From Hyphomonas johnsonii MHS-2 (GTDB taxonomy: Bacteria > Pseudomonadota > Alphaproteobacteria > Caulobacterales > Hyphomonadaceae), in contig NZ_ARYK01000006.1 in the NCBI RefSeq assembly GCF_000685275.1, positions 124,001 to 188,000 on the forward strand: 64,000 nt of DNA, written 5' to 3'. This document shows, piece by piece, positions 17,887-25,883 of this stretch. The notes under the pieces were generated by a model. The model was not told where the DNA came from. It saw only the letters and a list, made by a program, of their open reading frames with translations, and did not search any database. The translations under genes were made by a program, and so were the position numbers. Every line of letters begins with the position of its first letter. The first letter of the stretch is position 1.

Positions 17887-18750
17887 TTACTTGCCGAGTC
17901 GGTTGACCGGAATTTTCAGGTAGACCTGCCCATCGTCTTCCGGCGGCGGCATCGCCCCGCCGCGGATATTCACCTGCAGGCTGGGCAGGATCAGGCGCGG
18001 CGCGCCGAGCGTGGTGTCGCGGGCCTTGCGCATGGTGACAAAGGCCGTCTCGTCCACGCCGGCATGCACGTGGATGTTTGCGGCGCGTTGCTCGGCCACT
18101 GTGGATTCCCAGGCCGAATGGTCGCGCTCGGCCGGCAGATAGTCGTGGCCGACAAAGACGCGCGTGTCGCCTGGCAGGTCCAGGATCCTTTGGATCGAGC
18201 GGTAAAGTGTGGCTGCGTCCCCGCCCGGGAAATCGGCGCGGGCAGTGCCGTAGTCCGGCATGAACAGGGTGTCGCCAACAAAGGCCATGCCGTCGATGAC
18301 ATAGGTGACACAGGCCGGGGTATGGCCAGGCGTGTGCATGACACGGACGGTCAGCTCGCCGAGCGCGAATGTCTCCCCGTCTTCAAACAGCGCATCGAAC
18401 GCGCCGCCGTCAGGGCACACATCCGTGGCGTGGAACATGGATGCGAAAACCCGCTGCACTTCCGTGATGCGTGCGCCGATGCCGACTTTCGCGCCGGTCA
18501 CTTCCCGGACATGATGGACGGCTGACAGGTGGTCGGCATGCGCATGGGTGTCGAGGGCCCATTTGAGCGTGAGCCCAAGAGCGTCGGCGGTTTTCAGGAT
18601 ATGGTCGACCGAGGCCGTGCCGAGCGCGGCAGCGTGCGGCTCGTAATCGAGCACAGGATCGATGATCGCAGCCTCGAGGGTTGCCGGGTCCCAGACGAGA
18701 TAGGTGACGGTGGAGGTCGCGGTGTCGAAGAAGGCTTTGAGTTGGGGCAT
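17887..18750 (-). CDS. blh: MBL-fold hydrolase of the Blh/persulfide dioxygenase type
   Basis: A 287-residue metallo-beta-lactamase-fold protein with H69-x-H71-x-D73-H74, the later His in HTPGHTPAC, Asp in GDTLFMPDYGTARADFPGG and His in VGHDYLP. The FMPDYGTARADFPGG signature is that of ETHE1/Blh enzymes, which bind one iron and oxidise glutathione persulfide. No rhodanese domain is attached. The gene is divergent from a BigR/SqrR-type sensor across a 67-nt gap carrying a shared operator, the arrangement of the bigR-blh operon. It probably detoxifies sulfide-derived persulfide. Co-regulation with TauE is likely. Confidence 0.85.
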   Translation of the reverse strand: MPQLKAFFDTATSTVTYLVWDPATLEAAIIDPVLDYEPHAAALGTASVDHILKTADALGLTLKWALDTHAHADHLSAVHHVREVTGAKVGIGARITEVQRVFASMFHATDVCPDGGAFDALFEDGETFALGELTVRVMHTPGHTPACVTYVIDGMAFVGDTLFMPDYGTARADFPGGDAATLYRSIQRILDLPGDTRVFVGHDYLPAERDHSAWESTVAEQRAANIHVHAGVDETAFVTMRKARDTTLGAPRLILPSLQVNIRGGAMPPPEDDGQVYLKIPVNRLGK

Positions 18751-18770
18751 GGAGCTGTCCTTTCGGAATT

Positions 18771-18811
18771 TATATATTAAGTATTGCTAAATTAGCAAGA
18801 CCTAATATAAA
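18771..18811. promoter_or_regulatory. Symmetric divergent promoters with a shared palindromic operator (BigR/SqrR type)
   Basis: The perfect 15-nt palindrome TTGCTAAATTAGCAA (18784-18798) contains a -35 hexamer TTGCTA in each arm. Rightward, -10 TATAAA lies at 18806-18811 after a 16-nt spacer; leftward, -10 TATATA lies at 18776-18771 after a 16-nt spacer. The palindrome would therefore block both promoters when bound. The rightward start site would fall at or next to the sensor ATG at 18818, implying a leaderless mRNA. The leftward start leaves a leader with an AAAGGA ribosome site for blh. Confidence 0.65.
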
Positions 18812-18817
18812 GGTGCC

Positions 18818-19156
18818 ATGATTGCTGCATTTCTCGACCCCGTCCGGTTCAGGGACAAAGCGGCACAGGCTGCACGCCTGTTGCGCAGCATGGCCAATGA
18901 ACACCGCCTGATGATCCTCTGCCGTCTCGGCGGCGGGGAAATGTCGGTCGGCGAACTGGTGTCCCATATCGGCCTCTCCCAATCAGCCCTGTCCCAGCAC
19001 CTCGCCATCCTGCGCGAGGAAGGGCGGGTGGCAACGCGCCGCGAAGGCCAGACCATCTTCTATTCCATTGCCGATCCGGCGGTCGTCGAGGTGATCGCGA
19101 CGTTGACGGCAATCTACTGTCCGGAGATTCACGATGATCCGACTCACCAGGCCTGA
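18818..19156 (+). CDS. bigR: ArsR-family sulfide/persulfide sensor (BigR/SqrR-like)
   Basis: A 112-residue winged-helix regulator. HTH: VGELVSHIGLSQSALSQHLAILREEGRV. The two cysteines C35 and C101 are 66 residues apart, exactly the spacing of the redox pair C41/C107 in SqrR and C42/C108 in BigR, which form a disulfide or tetrasulfide with persulfide and release DNA. It lacks the metal-site motif of ArsR. It probably represses itself and blh from the shared operator. Translation would start at ATG 18818. The TauE gene follows after 48 nt and may belong to the same transcript. Confidence 0.85.
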   Translation: MIAAFLDPVRFRDKAAQAARLLRSMANEHRLMILCRLGGGEMSVGELVSHIGLSQSALSQHLAILREEGRVATRREGQTIFYSIADPAVVEVIATLTAIYCPEIHDDPTHQA

Positions 19157-19204
19157 CGTCACACAGCATCCTGCTGGCCGAACCCTGTCGCGGGGGGGTG
19201 ACTG

Positions 19205-20005
19205 ATGCTCGAACTCACACCTGCCGTCATTCTCGCAGCGCTGGCCAGCGGCGCAATCGTCGGAGTCTTCCTCGGAACATTCGGGGGCGGCGGATCAGTC
19301 CTCGCAGCGCCGCTGCTGCTGTATTTTGTCGGCGTGACAGATCCTCACATTGCGATCGGCACGTCTGCAGCGGCGGTTGCGGCCATCGCCTTGTTCAGCC
19401 TGCTCGGCCACTGGCGCGGCGGCGCGGTGAAGTGGCCGTGTGCCAGTGTGTTCGCGGCAAGCGGGTTTGTCGGCTCGCTCGCCGGCTCGACCATCGCCAA
19501 ACAGATCGATGGCAGCCAGCTCCTGCTCGCCTTCTCCGTCGCCATGGCAGTGATTGCCGTGTCGATGTTCCGCAAACCGCGCTCGGCAGGCAACCCGGAC
19601 GTGCAACTCTCGCCGACCATGGTCCTGCGCCTGGCGCCGCTCGGACTTGCCGTCGGCATGGCGGCGGGGTTCTTCGGTATCGGTGGCGGTTTCCTGATCG
19701 TGCCCGGCCTGATGCTGGCGACCGGCATGACAATGGCGAACGCCACGGCGTCCTCGCTGGTTTCGGTCGCCCTGTTCGGCGGGGCAACGTCAGCAAATTA
19801 TGCCCTGTCAGGCATGGTTGATGGCTGGCTTGTCCTGATCCTTCTGGCAGGCGGCGCGCTGGGCGGGCTTGCCGGCATCGCCATCGCGCGGGCGCTGAAA
19901 ACACGTGTGCGCACCGCCCGGTTCGGCTTTGCGGCGATGATTCTCGTCGTCGCGGTCTATGTCGCATGGAACGCTGTGGGGGCGATGGCCGTTACAGCTG
20001 CATGA
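19205..20005 (+). CDS. TauE/SafE family anion exporter
   Basis: A 266-residue membrane protein with eight or so helices of the TauE/SafE family (PF01925). It has the GTFGGGGSVLAAPLL and FFGIGGGFLIVPGLMLATG repeats and the conserved MANATASSLVSVALFGG stretch. Members export sulfite or sulfonate-derived anions. Its position directly after the persulfide sensor fits export of sulfite made by persulfide oxidation. The start is ATG 19205, with the ribosome site GGGGGGTGA just upstream. Specific substrate remains an inference from context. Confidence 0.85.
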   Translation: MLELTPAVILAALASGAIVGVFLGTFGGGGSVLAAPLLLYFVGVTDPHIAIGTSAAAVAAIALFSLLGHWRGGAVKWPCASVFAASGFVGSLAGSTIAKQIDGSQLLLAFSVAMAVIAVSMFRKPRSAGNPDVQLSPTMVLRLAPLGLAVGMAAGFFGIGGGFLIVPGLMLATGMTMANATASSLVSVALFGGATSANYALSGMVDGWLVLILLAGGALGGLAGIAIARALKTRVRTARFGFAAMILVVAVYVAWNAVGAMAVTAA

Positions 20006-20131
20006 GGTGACGCAGGAACAACAGTCGACCTGCACAAGCTTGCTAAACTCTTGCCATCAAGCTGATATAGGTCAGTGTTAGGAAGTTGGTGCAGGGGGCG
20101 ACTGGCCTGCAATGAAAGGGGAAAAGGTGCG

Positions 20132-20851
20132 ATGGGACTGATCTGGTGGATTTTACCAGCAATTGCAGGTGTCGTTGGCCTGATGCTGCTGTTTGCGGGT
20201 TTCGGCAAACTGGCCAGCCTGAAACCGGTTTCAGGCGGTACGCGCCTGTTGTTCGGCGTCGGCTTTCTGGGGCTTGCCGGCATTGTCGCGTTTGCCGGCC
20301 TCAACCTGCAGACGTACAAGCGCCTGACCTATGAGCGCGACATTGCGAATATCAAGTTCGCCGCCGTGGACGGCGTGCCGGATACCTATCATGTCGACCT
20401 GACATTCTCCGACGGCCGCAAACTGCTCGAGGCAAATGGTGCACAGCCGGTGCTGACGGGAGACCAGTTCGAGATTGGTGCCCAGATCATCAAGTTCCAG
20501 CCTGTCGCCAACATGCTCGGCTATGACTCGATCTATCGCCTCGATTATCTCGAAGGGCGCGAAGCGCGCCGGTTTTCGTCCGAGGCCGTCACGGAAGCGA
20601 CCACCAACGGCATCGCGCTGGCGCAGAATCCAGGCCTCGACGTGCACGCCCTGGCCGAGAAGGAAGGTAACCGCTTCGGCTTTGATGCCGAGTACGGATC
20701 AGCCACCTACCAGCCGATGGGCGATCGCTTCGAATACAATGTGAACCTTACACAGGACGCACTGGTGGCCCGCCCCACGGAGGCGACCAAGTCGCTCATC
20801 CAGCGCGGTGAGTATCCCGGTTTCCAGGCGACGAATGGTGGCACGAAATGA
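20132..20851 (+). CDS. Two-helix membrane protein of unknown function
   Basis: A 239-residue protein: hydrophobic helices at about residues 4-25 and 37-58, then a soluble domain. That domain contains GDQFEIGAQIIKFQPVANMLG and DSIYRLDYLEGR, resembling a group often labelled cation/multidrug efflux pump in databases, a label I do not trust. It has no transporter-like number of helices. The ATG at 20132 follows GAAAAGGTG, a clear ribosome site. It ends with ATGA shared with the next gene, so it forms an operon with the methyltransferase. The function is unknown. Confidence 0.7.
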   Translation: MGLIWWILPAIAGVVGLMLLFAGFGKLASLKPVSGGTRLLFGVGFLGLAGIVAFAGLNLQTYKRLTYERDIANIKFAAVDGVPDTYHVDLTFSDGRKLLEANGAQPVLTGDQFEIGAQIIKFQPVANMLGYDSIYRLDYLEGREARRFSSEAVTEATTNGIALAQNPGLDVHALAEKEGNRFGFDAEYGSATYQPMGDRFEYNVNLTQDALVARPTEATKSLIQRGEYPGFQATNGGTK

Positions 20852-21474
20852 ATCCCTGGGAACGGTACGTTGTCCCCAACCTGATTGCTTGCGCCTGCGG
20901 CACCAAGCCGATCATGAAGCAACGCGAGAAGGTTATTCCGAAGGCGGAAGGCCGCGTGCTCGAGCTGGGCTGCGGGTCCGGCACCAATTTCGCCATGTAT
21001 GATTCCAGCAAGGTAGACCGCCTGTTCGCGCTCGAACCTTCGGCCGGCATGCTGGCCAAGGCACGCCGGACCGCCGGCACGCTCGGCTTTGGCAACAATA
21101 TCGAATTCCTCGAATCCGGTGCTGAAAAGATCCCGCTCGAAGACAATTCCGTCGATACGGCCGTCATCACGTTCGTCCTTTGCACGATCCCTGACTGGCG
21201 TGGCGCGCTGGCCGAGACGCGCCGTGTGCTGAAGCCTGATGGCCGCGTGCTGTTCTCAGAACACGGGCTGGCACCGGATGAGGGCGTCGCCAAATGGCAG
21301 CGTCGGATCGAACCGGTGTGGAAGCCGCTGGCCGGTGGATGCCACCTGACCCGCGATGTCGCGGCGATGTTTACCGAATCCGGCTTCACGCTGGAGGACG
21401 CCGAAACCATGTACCTTCCGTCGACGCCCAAAGTGGCCGGCTTTGTCAGCTGGGGCGCGGCCCGGGCGGCCTGA
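20848..21474 (+). CDS. Class I SAM methyltransferase, METTL7 (thiol methyltransferase)-like
   Basis: A 208-residue Rossmann methyltransferase. SAM motif I is VLELGCGSGTNF; motif II/III includes SVDTAVITFVLCTIPD and RVLKPDGRVLFSEHG. The C-terminal block WQRRIEPVWKPLAGGCHLTRD matches the WQ..L.P.W....GC.LTR signature of the human METTL7A/B family, which methylates thiols and H2S. It starts inside the stop of the membrane protein gene and is followed 5 nt later by the N-demethylase-like gene. Given the sulfide locus 0.8 kb upstream, a thiol or sulfide methylation role is a reasonable but untested inference. Confidence 0.82.
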   Translation: MNPWERYVVPNLIACACGTKPIMKQREKVIPKAEGRVLELGCGSGTNFAMYDSSKVDRLFALEPSAGMLAKARRTAGTLGFGNNIEFLESGAEKIPLEDNSVDTAVITFVLCTIPDWRGALAETRRVLKPDGRVLFSEHGLAPDEGVAKWQRRIEPVWKPLAGGCHLTRDVAAMFTESGFTLEDAETMYLPSTPKVAGFVSWGAARAA

Positions 21475-21479
21475 GCGCC

Positions 21480-22298
21480 ATGCGCACACCCCCACACTTG
21501 CCCTTCCTGACAGGCCCGCCGACACTTGCGCCGGGCCTTGCGCCGATCCCTGTCGCCCAATGGCTGACACCCGATACGGAGGCCGCCACCTGGCTGCCGG
21601 AGAAGACCGAGCTGATGCGCACACACCGCGCCCAGGTTTTCGCCGATACCGGTGTGCCCGATGCGATTGACGAAGCCGCAGCGGCGGTGCTTGCGGTGAC
21701 TGGTTCAGGCGACATGGTCTGGGAGAGCCCGCTGGAATTGGCAGCCTCGCGCGTGTCCGACGATCTCTGCCTTCTCCTGCCGGACGATGACGGCCAGTGG
21801 GTATTGCGCGCTGCCAGCCTCGTGACGCCGACATTCTGGTCGCTGGAGGAAAAGGCGGGCCAGGCGCTGGCCGGCATCCACAGCGCGGTGCCGGATGCCA
21901 ATCCGGACCTTGTATCGCGCATCGGGCGGATGTTCGACGCGTTGCGGCCCGGCATGGTGCTGGAGCGGTTCAACTGGACGGTTCAGGCAGGGCCGACGCG
22001 CTTCACACCGCTTGCGGCGCCGCTGAAGGCACTGGCGGCCGCCACCCCGGACACGGCCGCGCTCGACGTGCTGCACCTGCGGGTCGAACGCCAGACCATC
22101 ATGAAACTGCCGGAGACCGGCGCCGTCATTTTCACGATCCGCATCTGCGTTGATCCACTGAAGGCAGCGCTGCCCGACACGGACCACGTGGCGGAGTTTG
22201 CGGCCGCCTGGGACGGCATCGATCCGGCCCTTGCAGCCTACAAGGGCTGGCCGTCCTATGAGCGGCTGGTCAAGGCCGCGCTTCGCCAGCTTGCCTGA
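21480..22298 (+). CDS. Heme-dependent oxidative N-demethylase-like protein (DUF3445)
   Basis: A 272-residue protein with the DUF3445/HODM layout: LPFLTG near the start, SRVSDDLCLLLPDDDGQWVLRAASLVTPTFW, HSAVPDANPDL and, most diagnostic, LRVERQTIMKLPETGAVIFTIRICVDPL. Characterised members are the heme subunit of a dimethylamine demethylase; single-gene homologues without the partner subunits are common and of unknown substrate. The ATG is at 21480, 5 nt after the methyltransferase stop. Together they look like a methylation/demethylation pair, but this is inference. Confidence 0.8.
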   Translation: MRTPPHLPFLTGPPTLAPGLAPIPVAQWLTPDTEAATWLPEKTELMRTHRAQVFADTGVPDAIDEAAAAVLAVTGSGDMVWESPLELAASRVSDDLCLLLPDDDGQWVLRAASLVTPTFWSLEEKAGQALAGIHSAVPDANPDLVSRIGRMFDALRPGMVLERFNWTVQAGPTRFTPLAAPLKALAAATPDTAALDVLHLRVERQTIMKLPETGAVIFTIRICVDPLKAALPDTDHVAEFAAAWDGIDPALAAYKGWPSYERLVKAALRQLA

Positions 22299-22359
22299 AC
22301 GGGTGGACGGGCCGGGCGGTGCCGCCTAGATCAGGCACAGCGCAATACCGGAGACACGC

Positions 22360-22797
22360 ATGAAATACTGGCTGATGAAATCCGAACCCGACGCATGGAG
22401 CTGGGAGCAGCAGAAGGCCAAGGGCCAGGCCGGCGAAGAATGGTCAGGCATCCGCAACTACACGGCGCGCAATTTCATGCGTGACATGAAGCTGGGTGAC
22501 CGGGTGTTCTTCTATCATTCGAACAAGGGGCTGGAAGTGGTGGGGATCGCCGAAGTCAGCGCCCTCAGCGCGCCGGACTCCACGACCGATGACGAACGCT
22601 GGGACTGTGTCCATATCCGCGCGCTGGCCGACATGCCGAAACCCGTGACGTTGAAAGACGTGAAGGCCAATCCGAAGCTCGCCGAGATGAGCCTGGTCAA
22701 ATCCTTCCGCCTTTCGGTGCAGCCGGTGCTGGCGAGCGAATGGAAGGAAGTCTGCCGGATGGGCGGGATTGATCCGAAGACCTTGAAGCCGGTCTAG
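22360..22797 (+). CDS. EVE domain protein
   Basis: A 145-residue EVE (PUA-like) domain protein: KYWLMKSEPDAWSWEQQ at the start, WSGIRNYTARNFMRDMKLGDRVFFYHSN in the core and FRLSVQPVLASEWKEVCRMGG near the end. The family binds modified bases in RNA or DNA; YTH-related pockets are known. It sits alone between the demethylase-like operon and the racemase and ends in a CTAG shared with the convergent racemase stop codon. The cellular role is not defined. Confidence 0.9.
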   Translation: MKYWLMKSEPDAWSWEQQKAKGQAGEEWSGIRNYTARNFMRDMKLGDRVFFYHSNKGLEVVGIAEVSALSAPDSTTDDERWDCVHIRALADMPKPVTLKDVKANPKLAEMSLVKSFRLSVQPVLASEWKEVCRMGGIDPKTLKPV

Positions 22798-23486
22798 GCG
22801 CTGGCGAGTTCCATCGCCGCCTCGCAGTGGATGCGGGCCGTGTCATAGACAGGCAGGGGGCTGTTCGCCGGGTTGAGGACGAGGCCGATTTCCGTACAGC
22901 CGAGGATGACGCTGTCTGCCCCGCGTGCGGCGAGCGCCTGGGTGATGGCGATATAGCGCTGCGTCGTCGCGGGTGTGACGATGCCTTTCACGAGATCGTC
23001 GAAGATGATGCGGTGGACATCATCACGGTCGGTCGCGTCCGGCACGAGCGGCGCCGTGCCGAAGGCGTCGGCGAGATAGTCCGGATAGAAGGGTTCTTCC
23101 ATCGTGTAGCGCGTGCCGAGCAGGGCCGGAGCGCGGCGTCCGTCAGCGCGCAGGCGGGCCGCTGCCGCATCGATGATGTGGATGAAGGGCACGGACAGGG
23201 CCTGCTGGAGCGGCCCGGCAACCTTGTGCATGGTGTTGGTTGCCAGCAGGACAAGCTCTGCCCCCGCGCGCTCCAGCCGCTGTCCTGCCTCGGCAAGCTG
23301 GCGTCCGGCCTCGTCCCAGGCCCCCGATTGCTGCAGCGCCTGCACTTCGCCAAAGTCGAGCGCGTCGATCATCACGCGCGCGCTGGCATTGCCGCCCGAA
23401 CGGGCGCGGGCCAGTTCACACAGCGTTTCGTAATAGATCATCGTCGAGGCCGGCCCCATGCCGCCGATGATGCCGATCTTTTTCAT
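22794..23486 (-). CDS. Aspartate/glutamate racemase family, YgeA-like (Thr/Cys pair)
   Basis: A 230-residue cofactor-independent racemase. The N-terminal KIGIIGGMGPASTMIYY and C-terminal SVILGCTEIGLVL are typical. The two catalytic residues are T83 (ATNTMHK) and C197 (GCTEI), the same numbering as the Thr83/Cys197 pair of E. coli L-Asp/Glu racemase EcL-DER. This differs from the Cys/Cys pair of ordinary aspartate racemases and suggests use of L-aspartate and L-glutamate rather than both isomers. It overlaps the GmhB-like gene by 4 nt as the downstream member of a two-gene operon. Confidence 0.85.
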   Translation of the reverse strand: MKKIGIIGGMGPASTMIYYETLCELARARSGGNASARVMIDALDFGEVQALQQSGAWDEAGRQLAEAGQRLERAGAELVLLATNTMHKVAGPLQQALSVPFIHIIDAAAARLRADGRRAPALLGTRYTMEEPFYPDYLADAFGTAPLVPDATDRDDVHRIIFDDLVKGIVTPATTQRYIAITQALAARGADSVILGCTEIGLVLNPANSPLPVYDTARIHCEAAMELASA

Positions 23487-24013
23487 CCACGATTTCCTTC
23501 CTCAAAGCTCGCAAGTGTCCATTCGGCAAAGTGCGCGAGATTTCCGCCCGTAAACAGGAAACCCGCAACACCGGCCGCACGGGCTGCGTCGATGTCGGCC
23601 TGCTTGTCACCAATCAGGAAGCTCGATTCGCGTTTCACGGGAAAATCGGCCATCGCCTTCAGCAGCATTCCGGGCTTGGGTTTACGGTCGAAACTGTCGC
23701 GCCGGTAGCGCGGATTTTCGCCCGCTTCATGATACGGGCAATAATAGATGCGGTCGATGATGGCATTCCGTGCGGCGAGTTCTGACGTCATCCAGTCATG
23801 CAGTGTGTGCATGTCGTGTTCGCTGTAATAGTCACGGGCGATTCCCGACTGGTTGGTCACCACGAAAACGAACCAGCCGCGCGCCTTGAAGGCGGCAATC
23901 GTTTCGGCGGCTCCCTCGATCCATTCGAAATCCGCGACACGGCTGACATAGCCCTTGTCGACGTTGATCACGCCATCACGGTCAAGGAAGAGGGCAGGGC
24001 GCTGGGAGGTCAT
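23483..24013 (-). CDS. HAD-IIIA phosphatase, GmhB-like (heptose bisphosphatase), zinc-less variant
   Basis: A 176-residue HAD phosphatase with the nucleophile pair D11-x-D13 in LFLDRDGVINVDKGYV, the NQSGIARDYY block and KPKPGM. E. coli GmhB binds zinc with C92, H94, C107 and C109. The corresponding residues here are C92, Y94, S107 and D109, so three of four ligands are lost. It may act on D-glycero-manno-heptose 1,7-bisphosphate or on another sugar phosphate. No other heptose or LPS genes flank it. I chose ATG 24013, since the numbering then matches GmhB. Confidence 0.78.
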   Translation of the reverse strand: MTSQRPALFLDRDGVINVDKGYVSRVADFEWIEGAAETIAAFKARGWFVFVVTNQSGIARDYYSEHDMHTLHDWMTSELAARNAIIDRIYYCPYHEAGENPRYRRDSFDRKPKPGMLLKAMADFPVKRESSFLIGDKQADIDAARAAGVAGFLFTGGNLAHFAEWTLASFEEGNRG

Positions 24014-24158
24014 CTCGGCGCTGTTTGCCCCTGTGTCCGGCAAGTTGCAACACTTGCCGCAGTGGCGAAACGACTGGACGTGCCCGGCAAAACCGCGTTG
24101 TCTCGGGGTGGAGGGGCCGGTTAGAGCCCTTTTTCGAGACCCATGGGAGGGCAAAACT

Positions 24159-24443
24159 ATGGAACAATATCTACCGCTCATTCTGAGCGCAGTTGGCGGG
24201 ACCGTGCTCGGACCGATCATTTCGAAGCTGACCGGTGGCAGCGGCACGGGCGGCATCGTCGGTGGCATCATCGGCGGGCTTGGCGCGCATTTCGGCCTTG
24301 ATGCCGCCGGTGTGCAAGTGCTGGGCGACGCCGCAGCCGGGGCGACGTCGCCCATGAACATCATCAACAGCCTGCTCGAAGGCGGCGTTGGCGGCGGTGT
24401 GCTGGGCGTGGTTGCCGGCATGCTCATGAAAAACAAGGGCTAA
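24159..24443 (+). CDS. Small glycine-rich membrane protein
   Basis: A 94-residue protein beginning MEQYLPLILSAVGG with a GGAGGG-like ribosome site (GGAGGGC) 6 nt upstream of ATG 24159. Most of it is Gly/Ala/Val/Ile rich with two long hydrophobic stretches (about 6-48 and 74-90) and GG repeats such as GGIVGGIIGGLGAHFG and GGVGGGVLGVV. No soluble domain is present. It resembles small holin- or DUF-type membrane proteins but I cannot name its family. A strong terminator follows its stop, so it is monocistronic. Confidence 0.65.
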   Translation: MEQYLPLILSAVGGTVLGPIISKLTGGSGTGGIVGGIIGGLGAHFGLDAAGVQVLGDAAAGATSPMNIINSLLEGGVGGGVLGVVAGMLMKNKG

Positions 24444-24479
24444 CGCCCCGGCAGCTTCAATGGACTGCTTGAAAAGTCG

Positions 24480-24508
24480 AGCGATCCGGCCCTGCCGGAT
24501 CGCTTTTT
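24480..24508. terminator. Intrinsic terminator between convergent small protein and MFS genes
   Basis: AGCGATCCGGC (24480-24490) pairs with GCCGGATCGCT (24494-24504), an 11-bp stem with a CCT loop, followed by TTTTT on the plus strand. On the minus strand the T run is missing, so it mainly ends the small protein gene. Confidence 0.85.
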
Positions 24509-25762
24509 CTATTCCGCAGGTGCCGGAATCGCCGCGCGGTTCTCGCGCACGCCGCGCATGAACGGCATGATGGCGATCACGGTCAGGATCGCCGCCAGCA
24601 AGAAGGCGGCGCCAGCGAACCGGAACGGCGCACCGTCATGCGTGAAGTAGAACAGGGCGCCGTTCATCGTCAGCGGCCCGGCAATCATCGCCAGGGAATT
24701 CAGGCTCGAACTCGCCCCTTGCAGCTCGCCCTGCGCGTTGCGCGGTGTCAGGGTCGACATCAGGGAATTGATTGCAGGCCCCGTCACGCCCCCCAGCGCG
24801 CCGATCGGGATGATGGCGTAGACAATCCAGGGCAGGCTGGCAAAGGCATAGGCGAACAGGCACAGGGATGTGACAGTCATGCCGAGCAGGGCTGTCCGCA
24901 CGGTGCCGAGCCGTTTCAGGATCAGGCCCATCAGGCCGGCCTGCACGACCGCCGCTCCAATCCCGACAAGCCCCAGCGAGAAGCCGATTTCCCGCGGGCT
25001 CCAGTCGTAACGGATCTCGCCGTGGACCGACCACGTCGACGGAAACACTGTATGTGCCAGGAAGTAGATTCCGGCGGCAACCAGGAACCAGGATACCTGC
25101 GGCAGTTTCGAAAAATGTTTCGCCGCGCCAAGCGGATTGGCTCGCTTGATGTTGAACGGGCGCCGCTGGTCGGCATCAAGCGATTCCGGCAGGACGAACA
25201 AACCATAGCAGAAATTCAGCGCGGCCAGTCCGGCCGCCGCAAAGAACGGCGCGCGCGGGTCGATTTCACCCAGGAACCCGCCGATCACCGGCCCGAACAC
25301 GAATCCAAACCCGAACGCCGCCCCGATCATGCCGAATGCCCGGCCGCGCGCCTCAGGTTCCGTCACGTCGGCGATATAGGCGTTTGCAGTCGAATAGGTC
25401 GCGCCCGATATCCCCGACAGCGCCCGCCCGATGAAGAGCAGCCAGATCGATCCCGCCAGCGCCATGATCAGGAAGTCGATCACCAGCGTCCCGACAGAGA
25501 TCAGCAGGACCGGCCGGCGCCCGAACCGGTCCGAGAGCGCGCCGATCGTCGGGCCGAACATGAAGTTCATCAGGGCGTAAGTCGCCGCCAGCAGGCCGAG
25601 CCAGATGGTCGCGTCTTCAGGGGGGACATTCATCAGGTCCTGGACGAGGCTCGGGATCACCGGGATGATCAGGCCGAAGCCGAGCATGTCGATTGCCACG
25701 GTCACGAGGACGAACAGAAAGGCGTTCTTTCCGTGCTTTCGGGTAGCGGGCGCAACAGTCAT
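24509..25762 (-). CDS. MFS transporter, TCR/Tet (drug:H+ antiporter-1) family
   Basis: A 417-residue, 12-helix transporter. Early motifs VTVAIDMLGFGLIIPVIPSL and GPTIGALSDRFGRRPVLLIS (the DxxGRR loop between helices 2 and 3) fit the TetA-like group. The protein also has the helix 5 signature GFGFVFGPVIGG. It exports some small molecule, perhaps a drug; resistance to tetracycline should not be assumed. I used ATG 25762 as the start; a TTG-like extension to 25786 is possible. Confidence 0.85.
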   Translation of the reverse strand: MTVAPATRKHGKNAFLFVLVTVAIDMLGFGLIIPVIPSLVQDLMNVPPEDATIWLGLLAATYALMNFMFGPTIGALSDRFGRRPVLLISVGTLVIDFLIMALAGSIWLLFIGRALSGISGATYSTANAYIADVTEPEARGRAFGMIGAAFGFGFVFGPVIGGFLGEIDPRAPFFAAAGLAALNFCYGLFVLPESLDADQRRPFNIKRANPLGAAKHFSKLPQVSWFLVAAGIYFLAHTVFPSTWSVHGEIRYDWSPREIGFSLGLVGIGAAVVQAGLMGLILKRLGTVRTALLGMTVTSLCLFAYAFASLPWIVYAIIPIGALGGVTGPAINSLMSTLTPRNAQGELQGASSSLNSLAMIAGPLTMNGALFYFTHDGAPFRFAGAAFLLAAILTVIAIMPFMRGVRENRAAIPAPAE

Positions 25763-25883
25763 GGTCGCGCTTTGGGCTGGAAACACTCAAAGGTCAATTG
25801 CCACCACGGCTCCGTTACGTGCTATGATAGGCAGAGTCACTTTGTGGTGACACGGAGGGCAGGCAGATGGGGATGGGTCCATA

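Noticed and set aside
24509..25762. Calling the MFS transporter a tetracycline resistance determinant
   Set aside because: The TCR/Tet branch includes many exporters of unknown substrates in environmental bacteria; sequence motifs alone do not show resistance.
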